From positions 1 through 64,000 of the forward strand of contig NZCC01000061.1 of assembly GCA_002688175.1 (NCBI GenBank): a stretch of 64,000 nt of DNA, given 5' to 3'. Each line of letters begins with the position of its first letter. Position 1 is the stretch's first letter. This DNA comes from Chromatiales bacterium. Lineage in GTDB: Bacteria > Pseudomonadota > Gammaproteobacteria > Steroidobacterales > GCA-2729495. This document shows positions 35,437 through 43,668 of this stretch, one piece after another. The notes under the pieces are model-generated. The model worked only from the letters and a program-made list of their open reading frames with translations, was not told the origin of the DNA and searched no databases. The position numbers and the translations under genes are program-made.

Positions 35437-36027
35437 TTATTTAGCTGACAAAATACTGCTGACAGAATGTCGTAACTCACTGATATGGGCATCACTAAGT
35501 TCCGTCTCCATCGCAATACAGGCTGCTGACCGCACCATGCTCGAAATCATGGCCGTGATAAGTCTCGCATCGCGTCCCGAACCTTCGATAACCTCTTCCA
35601 CGGCAACCCGTAACACCCGTGTGGGAGGCTCATGCAGTGCAGAAATCTCCTTTCTTAACTCGTAAGCATCCGGCGGAATCTCTCCAAGCATCCCCATCAT
35701 TGCATCGCATGGTCCGGCAGCAATCTCCACCTGCAATTCGATCCAGGCATTGATGCGCTTAATCGGATCTGTAATCTCTTTTTCAATTTCATCAAGCTGC
35801 TCGAAAAAGGGTGCCATTTCACGCTGCACGACTGCAACAAGGATGTGATCCTTGCTTGAGTAATAACGGTACAGAGAATTGCGGGCGAGCCCCATTGACC
35901 TTGCAATATCGGCGATATCGGTAGCCCGATAACCACTGGAGGTAAAAAGATCGCGTGCTGCATTCAGGATTCGTTTTTCCTGGTTGCGGATATGTGCTTC
36001 TATATTAGCGGCAGCAATTCTTGGCAC
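35437..36027 (-). CDS. TetR-family transcriptional regulator
   Basis: A 196-residue TetR regulator. The N-terminal helix-turn-helix (RILNAARDLFTSSGYRATDI, ARSMGLARNSLYRYYSSKDH) covers about residues 18-65, followed by a helical ligand domain. It is 21 bp downstream of the ABC ATPase gene and 28 bp upstream of the CbiX-like gene, all on the minus strand, so it is part of the run and probably autoregulates it. The ligand is unknown. Confidence 0.9.
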   Translation of the reverse strand: MPRIAAANIEAHIRNQEKRILNAARDLFTSSGYRATDIADIARSMGLARNSLYRYYSSKDHILVAVVQREMAPFFEQLDEIEKEITDPIKRINAWIELQVEIAAGPCDAMMGMLGEIPPDAYELRKEISALHEPPTRVLRVAVEEVIEGSGRDARLITAMISSMVRSAACIAMETELSDAHISELRHSVSSILSAK

Positions 36028-36048
36028 TGGTCAAACGCCTCTGCTTTA

Positions 36049-36726
36049 TCAAGTCCTTTCGCCGAGTTGACCGTCACTGATGTCGACGACCCGATCGGCA
36101 GTTTCCAGTATCCCCTGATCATGCGTTACCATCAGAGTCGCTACGTTGTGGTCATGACACTCGCGAACCAGTAACTCGACAATTTGCCTGCCGCGTTGCT
36201 GATCCAGCATCGAGGTTGGTTCATCGACGAGCAACAGGCTTGGATTCATCATGAATGCACGGGCAATACCGACACGCTGACGCTCACCGCCGGACAGTTC
36301 ACTGGGTCGGCGATCAAGGCGATGCGACATACCTACCTCATCGAGAAGACTCATTGCCCGTTCCCGATCAGCCTTACCAGGTCGCTTACCTCGCATATGC
36401 ACAAGTAACAGCAATTGATCTATCGAGGTTAACGACGACAGCAAATTGGATTGCTGGAATACGAAGCCGACCTGCTGTTGGCGGATCCGTGTCAGAGCCG
36501 ACCTCGACACACCGGTAATCTCCGTCTCACCAATCCAGATTCGACCACTCGATGGCGTCTGCAATCCTCCACAAACAGCCAGCAGACTCGACTTGCCGGC
36601 CCCCGATGGTCCCAGCACTGCCATCAACTGTCCGTGTTGCAGGTCCATGCTGACATGGTCCAGCGCCCTAACCTGCTCATTACCGTCACCAAAAATCAGT
36701 GACACATTTTCGACTTTCAGACTCAT
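36049..36726 (-). CDS. ABC transporter ATP-binding protein, LolD/MacB type
   Basis: A 225-residue ATPase with Walker A GPSGAGKSS, signature LSGGERQRVGIARAF, Walker B LLLVDEPT and H-loop MVTHD. The size and sequence match the LolD/MacB/FtsE group that works with FtsX-like permeases rather than solute importers. Its permease gene precedes it by 28 bp. The pair would be a mechanotransmission-type ABC complex acting on envelope components. Confidence 0.94.
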   Translation of the reverse strand: MSLKVENVSLIFGDGNEQVRALDHVSMDLQHGQLMAVLGPSGAGKSSLLAVCGGLQTPSSGRIWIGETEITGVSRSALTRIRQQQVGFVFQQSNLLSSLTSIDQLLLLVHMRGKRPGKADRERAMSLLDEVGMSHRLDRRPSELSGGERQRVGIARAFMMNPSLLLVDEPTSMLDQQRGRQIVELLVRECHDHNVATLMVTHDQGILETADRVVDISDGQLGERT

Positions 36727-36754
36727 TTATTTATCCTGCAATAAATATCCGCAG

Positions 36755-37897
36755 CTATTGATCACGACCAAGCGCAATAATTGGATCAACTTTTGATACT
36801 CGTCGTATTGACATCGCTGCACCGATAAAACCCGCCATCAGCAACATGATGATCGAAGTTATGATGGTCTGACTCTCGAGCATAAACGGTAACTCTGTAT
36901 CCTTAACCTGCTCGTTGAACCACAAGGTACCGAGCAAACCAATCAGGGTACCAGCAACTATTACCGTCAACGCTTGTCCGAGCGCATCTTTAAGAACGTA
37001 GGTGTTTGATGCGCCGAGTGCTTTGACCAATCCGATCTCTTTCGTACGCTGGATGGTCCAGATCGAAAAGAAGGCGCCTATGACAACAGCCGAAATCACA
37101 AACAGCAGAGACTGAATCATTTGCACGGATTGAACTTCTGACTCGTAACCAATCGATGCAGCATAAAAGCCAAGGCGGTCCAGGGTGGTCGTTTCAAGCT
37201 CTTCGTCCAACGCAGCTGTATCGACACCCTCTTCGAGCTGGAGCACGATGATGCTAACGAAATCAAAAATGATATCCGGCAGTTTTTCGCCCGGCGGTGG
37301 CCCACCCGGCGGCCCGTAAGTAGCTTCCTGCCATTTTGCCAGCGGCGCATAAACAATCGGTAAGTGACCGATAGCACGGTGTTCATCCGTAACGCCGACA
37401 ACGCGCAATTCGGTTAGCACACGATCGAGTATGATCAGGTCACCGATATCGACACCCTTTTCGAGCATCCCCCGGGAGATAATGACGCCGTTCTCAACCT
37501 CACCGCCAAAGTTGTCGCCACGACTCAGCAGCGGAGCAATAATCGAATTTTCAACGAGGCCCCACAGCGCGAGTTCGAGCGGCTTGCCATCCTCGGTACG
37601 CGCATTAAAAACCGTATGGCCAAGCGGCTCCATCGCCTTGACGCCATCCTGTTCAGCCCAGCCCTCCCACATATACCGCTCGATCATGGTGTTGCGGTAA
37701 CCCGGATGGTCCGTACCCTCGAATGCAATGTGCGTGGCAGGCAATGCCATCAAGGCCGAAATATTGGCCTTGACGAGACCGGCCGACAGACCGCTGAGCG
37801 TAATGACCAGGAAGGCCACAAGTGCTACAACGCTACCCATTAAAAGAAAACGGCCTTTGGCGAATTTCAGATCACGGGTCGCTATAAACATCATCAT
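36755..37897 (-). CDS. FtsX-family ABC transporter permease (DevC/MacB-like)
   Basis: About 380 residues with four membrane segments: one near residues 15-40, then a periplasmic domain of about 220 residues, then three near the C-terminus (LLFVISAVVIGAFFSIWTIQ, ALTVIVAGTLIGLLGTLW, ITSIIMLLMAGFIGAAMSI). The KEIGLVKALGAS segment between TM2 and TM3 is typical of FtsX/MacB/DevC permeases. The start is taken at the ATG cluster at 37897, where the family sequence begins; the frame is open to 38038. It is the first gene of the five-gene minus-strand run. No HlyD-type partner is adjacent. Confidence 0.88.
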   Translation of the reverse strand: MMMFIATRDLKFAKGRFLLMGSVVALVAFLVITLSGLSAGLVKANISALMALPATHIAFEGTDHPGYRNTMIERYMWEGWAEQDGVKAMEPLGHTVFNARTEDGKPLELALWGLVENSIIAPLLSRGDNFGGEVENGVIISRGMLEKGVDIGDLIILDRVLTELRVVGVTDEHRAIGHLPIVYAPLAKWQEATYGPPGGPPPGEKLPDIIFDFVSIIVLQLEEGVDTAALDEELETTTLDRLGFYAASIGYESEVQSVQMIQSLLFVISAVVIGAFFSIWTIQRTKEIGLVKALGASNTYVLKDALGQALTVIVAGTLIGLLGTLWFNEQVKDTELPFMLESQTIITSIIMLLMAGFIGAAMSIRRVSKVDPIIALGRDQ

Positions 37898-38067
37898 TCT
37901 CTTGTCGACTACCTGTCGGCATCCTGCCGCCTTAACGGATACGCCGTCAACATCACTCATAAATATACCGGAACAAGACCACCAGTCGGATGCCTCCCGG
38001 CCACACCGACGTTGATTGTGCTGCTTCCGCTTGGGCAAAATAGCTGCACTCCAAGTGAGAACATATA

Positions 38068-39048
38068 ATGAAATTAATACGCACTCTCAGCTACACATTC
38101 ACGATCATTGCCGTTGCGGCCATGATCGGTACCGGTTTTGCTCTGTGGGCTTATCGTGATATTCCAGCTACCAGCCTGGAAGCCAGGTACATGACCCGTG
38201 CATCGCGATTCATCAACATCGATGGGGTCAGGATTCATTATCGTGATGAAGGCACAGGGCCAGCTGTACTGCTACTGCACGCCAACTTCAGTAATCTGAT
38301 CGGCTGGGATCCGTGGGTCGAGGCATTGCAGGACAGTTACCGTGTCGTTCGCATGGACTTCACAAGCCACGGACTGACCGGTCCTGATCCAACCGGCAAC
38401 TACAGTCAGGAACGCACGCTCGAATTAACCGAAAAGTTTATCGGCGCAATGGATCTCGGCAAATTCTCGATCGCCGGTACCTCTATGGGAGGCACGATGG
38501 CGATCCACTTCGCACAGAAACACCCGGAACGAATCGACAACCTGATCCTGCTGAGCCCGGGATCACTCGAAGGCAAAGAAAGAACTGAAAGTGGACGCGA
38601 CCAGGTTCCCGATGCGGCTTACCTGCTCAAATACATCATGCCGCGTGCACTCCCCAAGTTCATGCTGGAATCCGGCTTTGGAGATAAGAATAAGCTGACC
38701 GATGAACTCATCGACCGCTGGTACGATATGTGGAGGCGCGAGGGCCAGCGTGAAGCCCAGCTAGATCGACTGAAACAATATAAGGCCGGTGATATCGAGG
38801 ACCTCATCCGCGCGTTGCAGCCGCGTACGCTATTGCTATGGGGTGAAGCAAATACAACAGCCGACTTCTCCCAATCCGGTAAATTTCGTGAGCTACTAGA
38901 GAATGTTGCCTCGCTGACATTTATCTCATACCCGGGAGTCGGCCACATGGCCGTGCAGGAGGCCGGACAGGAAACCGGTCGCGACGTACGACTATTTCTC
39001 GATCAGGGCCGGCAAGCTGCTCAACCAGCCGGCGCGCCCCCGCTGTAG
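38068..39048 (+). CDS. Alpha/beta hydrolase with N-terminal membrane segment
   Basis: A 326-residue hydrolase with one N-terminal hydrophobic segment (YTFTIIAVAAMIGTGFALWA). The nucleophile elbow is GTSMGG and the base His lies in PGVGHMAVQE. At the acid position the usual WGExD reads WGEANTT, with Asn where Asp is expected; an Asp a few residues later (TADFSQ) could substitute. The stop codon is provided by the first bases of a REP-like element. It is divergent from the FtsX permease and convergent with the TetR gene at 39151. Confidence 0.82.
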   Translation: MKLIRTLSYTFTIIAVAAMIGTGFALWAYRDIPATSLEARYMTRASRFINIDGVRIHYRDEGTGPAVLLLHANFSNLIGWDPWVEALQDSYRVVRMDFTSHGLTGPDPTGNYSQERTLELTEKFIGAMDLGKFSIAGTSMGGTMAIHFAQKHPERIDNLILLSPGSLEGKERTESGRDQVPDAAYLLKYIMPRALPKFMLESGFGDKNKLTDELIDRWYDMWRREGQREAQLDRLKQYKAGDIEDLIRALQPRTLLLWGEANTTADFSQSGKFRELLENVASLTFISYPGVGHMAVQEAGQETGRDVRLFLDQGRQAAQPAGAPPL

Positions 39049-39066
39049 GAATGGCTTTAGCCCGGA
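39048..39066 (+). repeat. REP-like element overlapping hydrolase stop codon
   Basis: GGAATGGCTTTAGCCCGGA, preceded by TGTA as in Pseudomonas-type REP sequences. It starts at the last base of the TAG stop and runs into a stable hairpin at 39061-39082. Confidence 0.6.
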
Positions 39067-39113
39067 TTTGGACGAATCCGGGTTGGCTTACGGCAATAAC
39101 CGTCAGTTTTTTT
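39061..39113 (+). terminator. Hairpin region with T-run, possible terminator
   Basis: A perfect 8-bp stem CCCGGATT-6 nt-AATCCGGG, then a weak ACGG/CCGT stem ending just before seven consecutive T. The strong stem is about 25 bp from the T-run, so termination is possible but not textbook. Confidence 0.45.
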
Positions 39114-39150
39114 ACTCATTGGTTACAGGGAAAATAGCCTGACCGGCACT

Positions 39151-39789
39151 CTAACTAATGACAACAGCATCTACTATCGCTTCAATCTCTGTCATCATTC
39201 CATCCCAGCCCTGTTTCTTTTCAAGGTTTGTACCCATGTACCATGGTGCCTTCACGGCACGGATGGCCAGAAAACTTGCTGCGCCCATCAGAATCCGCAT
39301 CAGGTCACTGTGTTTACGGATCACCGGGTGATTTTCAAAAATTTCCCGATGTTCCTGACCCAGTTGTTTTCGAATTTCGTTCAGTGCGGCAGAAATCGGC
39401 GTTGGATTCATGAACTGCTCAGCAAGAATCTCCACCCGTAGCGGATCTTCACGCAAGGCGTTTGCATGGTGCAGGATCATCCGCTTGAGTAACGCGGGTG
39501 TTTCCTGTTGTGACAGGTCGGCGGGTACATCGTGAAATTCAGACAGATCCGGCCAAATATTGTTTTTCTCGCCCCAGGCAGCAATGAGTCCGGGCAAACC
39601 ACCAAAGTATCGGTAGAGCAGAGCCTTACCGATACCAGCCTCCTTGATAACCTCGTTCACACCGACATTGCGCAACCCGCCGCGCTGCACCACGCTGCCG
39701 AATGCATCAATCAGCAGGGCCTCGGTCGCTTCTCGCTTAAGCCGGCCCTTACCTTTGGTGCTGTTTTTTGTTGTTGCCTCTTCCCGCAT
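39151..39789 (-). CDS. TetR-family transcriptional regulator
   Basis: A 212-residue TetR regulator. A basic N-terminal tail (TKNSTKGKGRLKREAT) precedes the helix-turn-helix (DAFGSVVQRGGLRNVGVNEV, EAGIGKALLYRYFGGLPGL). It is divergent from the ABC exporter operon that begins at 39955, with a palindromic TetR-like operator over that operon's promoter, so it is the inferred repressor of the exporter and the dehalogenase-like gene. Confidence 0.9.
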   Translation of the reverse strand: MREEATTKNSTKGKGRLKREATEALLIDAFGSVVQRGGLRNVGVNEVIKEAGIGKALLYRYFGGLPGLIAAWGEKNNIWPDLSEFHDVPADLSQQETPALLKRMILHHANALREDPLRVEILAEQFMNPTPISAALNEIRKQLGQEHREIFENHPVIRKHSDLMRILMGAASFLAIRAVKAPWYMGTNLEKKQGWDGMMTEIEAIVDAVVIS

Positions 39790-39813
39790 CGGAGTAACCT
39801 ATATCGAAAGTTG

Positions 39814-39860
39814 TTGACCTTCGTCAGACCCCTAGTATATATTTTGTGACCAGTCGGTCA
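39814..39860 (+). promoter_or_regulatory. Sigma-70-like promoter with TetR-type operator
   Basis: TTGACC (39814-39819) and TATATA (39836-39841) are 16 bp apart. Directly downstream is the palindrome TGACC-AGTC-GGTCA (39847-39860), covering the expected transcription start. This is a typical repressor arrangement. It faces the ABC exporter operon and lies 25 bp upstream of the divergent TetR gene. Confidence 0.6.
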
Positions 39861-39954
39861 ATTTTTATCGTTCCATAATAACAGCATCAACCGGCTATCT
39901 ACCAAATTTAAATGTCAGGCTCAGGCCTGAGCTTATCAATCAGGAGTAATAACA

Positions 39955-40677
39955 GTGCTAGAAGCCATCAACCTGAAAAAGACCTTTGGCGATTATGACG
40001 CCCTGAAAGGTCTGGATCTGAAGGTCAATCCCGGCGACATTTATTGCCTGCTGGGCGCAAATGGAGCCGGCAAAACGACCACCATCAACCTGTTCCTCAA
40101 CTTCATCCACCCGACAGCGGGCAAGGCCGAAGTCTGCGGCATCGATGTCACCGAACAGCCGCTCGAGACCAAAAAACTACTCGCTTATATCCCTGAGCAA
40201 GTCATGCTTTATGGCAACCTGACTGCCTTGGAAAACCTGCGCTATTTTGCACAACTTGGTGGCCACGACTACACCGAGACCGAGTACAAGTCATTTCTCG
40301 ATCGTTGCGGACTACAGAGCGGAGCCTACATCCAGCGTGTGCATCAATTCTCAAAAGGTATGCGCCAGAAAGTTGGCGTCGCAATTGCACTGGCCAAGCA
40401 GGCAAAAGCCCTGTTGCTTGACGAACCAACATCAGGTCTCGATCCGAAAGCCAGCAATGAATTTTCGGCACTGCTGATTCAACTAAAAGGTGATGATGCG
40501 TCGATTCTGATGGCAACTCACGACCTTTTCAGGGCCAAAGAAACCGGTACCCGCATCGGTATCATGCGCGAAGGCCGAATGATGCAGGAACTGGGTACTG
40601 ATGACGTGTCTCATGCCGATATCGAACGAATTTATCTCGAGCATATGCATGGCGATTCCAGTAAATACGCTGCCTGA
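39955..40677 (+). CDS. ABC transporter ATP-binding protein (ABC-2 exporter)
   Basis: A 240-residue ATPase with Walker A GANGAGKTT, a Q-loop region, signature FSKGMRQKVGVAIAL, Walker B ALLLDEPTSGLD and H-loop MATHD. The pattern is that of ABC-2 exporters (CcmA/NatA/NosF-like). GTG 39955 is preceded by CAGGAG at eight bases. It is first in an operon with two ABC-2 permeases and a dehalogenase-like protein, under a TetR-type operator. Confidence 0.93.
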   Translation: MLEAINLKKTFGDYDALKGLDLKVNPGDIYCLLGANGAGKTTTINLFLNFIHPTAGKAEVCGIDVTEQPLETKKLLAYIPEQVMLYGNLTALENLRYFAQLGGHDYTETEYKSFLDRCGLQSGAYIQRVHQFSKGMRQKVGVAIALAKQAKALLLDEPTSGLDPKASNEFSALLIQLKGDDASILMATHDLFRAKETGTRIGIMREGRMMQELGTDDVSHADIERIYLEHMHGDSSKYAA

Positions 40678-40731
40678 TCACTGCAGTTAAAGACACCTAT
40701 ACCTGGCCAGGGCCAAGAAGAGGAAATTAAC

Positions 40732-42174
40732 ATGATTATTTCGATTGCACGCAAGGAGTTTGCCGAGATCGTGCGTGATGGTCGCTTCAAGTGGACCGCT
40801 ACGATCATGGTGCTGCTGTTGCTCACTGCCATGATGGCGGGCTATCAGAAATACACCACTGCCGTGCGCATTCAACATGCTGCCCAGACAGGTACGAATC
40901 AGCAATGGCTGGATCAGGGCGACAAGAACCCGCACTCTGCCGCACACTACGGCAACTATGCGTTCAAACCTGCCGGGCCACTCTCGTACTTTGACAACGG
41001 CATCAGTAACTACACCGGTACAGCGGTTTTCATGGAGGCTCACAAGCAGAATTTTGCAATCGGCCGACCGGCATCGGACCAAAGTGCGATAGCCCGCTTC
41101 GGCGATCTGTCCGGGGCCAATATCCTGCAGTTATTGCTGCCTTTGCTGATTATTTTTCTCGGCTTCACATCCTTTTCGGGCGAACGTGAAAGCGGCACAC
41201 TCAGACAAGTCCTGAGTATGGGCGTCACCAACCGACAGCTTTTGTGGGGCAAGGCACTCGGTGTCGGCAGCGCGGTCCTGATCGTTGTCCTGCCGTGTAT
41301 CCTGGTCGGGGCACTTGCACTATCGATGGCCCAGTCAGTCGATCATGCTGAAGGCATGGCCACAAGGCTGGCGACACTGTCGATCGCCTACCTGATGTAC
41401 GCAGGGATCTTTCTGTTCCTGACACTCGCAGTGTCGGCACTGACCAGGCATGCAAGAACGACTCTCATGGTACTGGTGGGTTTCTGGGCTTTCACGGGCT
41501 TCCTGATGCCAAAGGCCGCCAGCGAGATCTCAAAATTCACCGAACCAACTCCGGCCTTCGGTAAATGGATGGCCGACATGCGTGCACACCAGTTGCGCGG
41601 CTTCGACGGCGTACCGCCGTTTGCAAAGTTTGCCCGCTACACGAAAGAACTATTCAAGGAGTATGGCGTTACCAGTGTCGGCGAACTGCCGATGTACTTC
41701 GTCGCCGTGCGACTACAAAAGCTTGAAGAATATGACTACCCGGTATTCGACCAGCACTACGGCATGATTCGAGAAGCTTACACCTCACAACGAAAGGTGC
41801 AGGACCAGTTGGGAATTTTAGCTCCAACACTACCACTGCGTTCAATATCGATGGCGATATCCGGAACGGATCTGATCCAGCACGTTAAGTTCATGACGGA
41901 TGCAGAAACTTACCGGCGAAATATGGTCGTCAAGATGAACGACTATCTGTCAAAGGCATCCGTACATCTAAATACTACATATAGCTCCAGTAATTACATG
42001 CGCGCCGATGAAGAAGTCTTTGCCATTGTGCCACCGTTCGAGTTCGAACCACCCAACCTGAATACAATGCTGGCTGAGCACCGCAGTAACTTTATTTTGC
42101 TGTTTCTCTGGCTTGCCGCCGCGATCGGTCTGGCTATATTTGCCGCCAACCGAATCAGCCTGGAGAGAAACTGA
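40732..42174 (+). CDS. ABC-2 permease with large extracytoplasmic domain (DUF3526-type)
   Basis: A 480-residue membrane protein. The first membrane segment (ATIMVLLLLTAMMAGY) is followed by a long exported loop with the family pattern HSAAHYGNYAFKPAGPL and FMEAHKQN. Then come about four membrane segments (LLLPLLIIFLGFTSF onwards), a second soluble region, and a final C-terminal segment (FILLFLWLAAAIGLAIF). This layout matches the DUF3526-containing ABC-2 permeases. The stop overlaps the next start by one base (TGATG), showing tight coupling with the second permease. Confidence 0.85.
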   Translation: MIISIARKEFAEIVRDGRFKWTATIMVLLLLTAMMAGYQKYTTAVRIQHAAQTGTNQQWLDQGDKNPHSAAHYGNYAFKPAGPLSYFDNGISNYTGTAVFMEAHKQNFAIGRPASDQSAIARFGDLSGANILQLLLPLLIIFLGFTSFSGERESGTLRQVLSMGVTNRQLLWGKALGVGSAVLIVVLPCILVGALALSMAQSVDHAEGMATRLATLSIAYLMYAGIFLFLTLAVSALTRHARTTLMVLVGFWAFTGFLMPKAASEISKFTEPTPAFGKWMADMRAHQLRGFDGVPPFAKFARYTKELFKEYGVTSVGELPMYFVAVRLQKLEEYDYPVFDQHYGMIREAYTSQRKVQDQLGILAPTLPLRSISMAISGTDLIQHVKFMTDAETYRRNMVVKMNDYLSKASVHLNTTYSSSNYMRADEEVFAIVPPFEFEPPNLNTMLAEHRSNFILLFLWLAAAIGLAIFAANRISLERN

Positions 42175-43652
42175 TGCTAAAACTGATTATTTCCCATGAA
42201 ACCAGGCAGATCATGCGCACCGGTGCGCTGTGGTCCATTCTGATCCTGCTGATTGGTGCCATCATATTCGCCTCCTGGTCCGGCGGGCGCTCGATAGAGC
42301 GTCAGGTCGAAGGCGCCGAAGCCGCCGTAACCTTCGAGAATGGCCTGCGCGATCACATGCGCAAGGACACCGAGAAGTATGCAGCTCAGGTCGAGGCCGA
42401 AGGTGGTGAATATAAATTTGCCACCGTGCGCCATGCTCCAGGCTCAGGCCCCCCGCAAGGTACCAACGCCGGTGCAGTCGGCGCTGAAACATCCAAATAC
42501 GTCACGCTACCTCCGACCGGACTCGCAGCATTGTCGGTTGGTCAGAGTGATATCCAGCTTAACTACCTGCCAATTTCACTGGCGACAACGCTGGACGTCA
42601 CCAAGAACCTGGAACTCGAGAATCCGGTCAATCTGGCCACGGGGAGCTTCGACATCGCATTCGTCGTGATCTTTCTGCTGCCGATCTTCATCCTTGCAAT
42701 GAGCTATGACCTGCTGTCGAGCGAAAAGGAGCGTGGCACACTGGCTATGATCCTCGCGCACCCAATTTCGGTCCGGGAACTAATGGCCTCCAAGATTATC
42801 TCGCGAGCAGCTGTGATGCTGGCTGTGGTTCTCGGCTTTGGCCTTATTGCACTCATCACCGTCGGCACCGGACTCGGCACTGCGGATACGTGGATGCGCT
42901 TCGCTCTGTGGATCCTCGCCACCCTGCTGTATCTGGCGTTCTGGTTCGCGCTGGCGGTACTTGTCAATGTCTATGGCAAGAACTCAGCATCGAACGGTAC
43001 CGTGCTGGCTGGAATCTGGTTGATTCTTGTAGTCATCACGCCGCAATTGGTCAGTATGCTGGCCACGACAATCTATCCGACACCATCGCGCATGGAACTC
43101 ACCATTGCTGCTCGCGAAGCCCAGACTGAAGCAGAGAAGAACTTCATGTCAAAACTGGATGAGTACTATTATGACCATCTGGAATTTGTCCCGGAAGGTG
43201 ATGAGAAGGCAATGGACTTCCTGACCCTGGCTCAAGCCAACAACAACTCAATTGAAAAGGCAGTCCGCCCGCTCTACGATAATTTTCAGAATCAGCTCAA
43301 CAAGCAGGAGGCACTCGTGCAGCGCTTTCAGTACCTGTCACCTGCTATCATGATGCAGCTGGCTCTGAATGAAGTTTCAGGAACCAGCGCTGATCGTTAT
43401 GAATATTTCCTGAGTCAGGTTTATGTTTTCCATGAAGAATGGAAAGAGTACTTCAGCACAAAATTCCTGCAACGCTACCCACTGAAACCAGCTGATTATG
43501 GTAGTTTCCCCGAGTTTCATTATCAGGAACAGCCGTTTGGGCTCGTCATTGCGAGACTTGTTCCATCATTACTCGGCATGCTGATTCTGTTTCTCGGCGT
43601 TATGCTTGTACCATTCCTGGCGTTACGAAACTACCAGGTCGCATCTCGCTAG
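42174..43652 (+). CDS. ABC-2 permease, second subunit (DUF3526-type)
   Basis: A 492-residue paralogue of the preceding permease with the same topology: TM1 near residues 15-35, an exported loop to about 155, a cluster of segments beginning IAFVVIFLLPIFILAMSY, a second soluble region, and a C-terminal segment (LLGMLILFLGVMLVPFLAL). Two non-identical permeases plus one ATPase suggest a heterodimeric exporter. The stop is 16 bp before the dehalogenase-like gene. Substrate unknown. Confidence 0.85.
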   Translation: MLKLIISHETRQIMRTGALWSILILLIGAIIFASWSGGRSIERQVEGAEAAVTFENGLRDHMRKDTEKYAAQVEAEGGEYKFATVRHAPGSGPPQGTNAGAVGAETSKYVTLPPTGLAALSVGQSDIQLNYLPISLATTLDVTKNLELENPVNLATGSFDIAFVVIFLLPIFILAMSYDLLSSEKERGTLAMILAHPISVRELMASKIISRAAVMLAVVLGFGLIALITVGTGLGTADTWMRFALWILATLLYLAFWFALAVLVNVYGKNSASNGTVLAGIWLILVVITPQLVSMLATTIYPTPSRMELTIAAREAQTEAEKNFMSKLDEYYYDHLEFVPEGDEKAMDFLTLAQANNNSIEKAVRPLYDNFQNQLNKQEALVQRFQYLSPAIMMQLALNEVSGTSADRYEYFLSQVYVFHEEWKEYFSTKFLQRYPLKPADYGSFPEFHYQEQPFGLVIARLVPSLLGMLILFLGVMLVPFLALRNYQVASR

Positions 43653-43668
43653 AGCGACCCGCCGCTCA

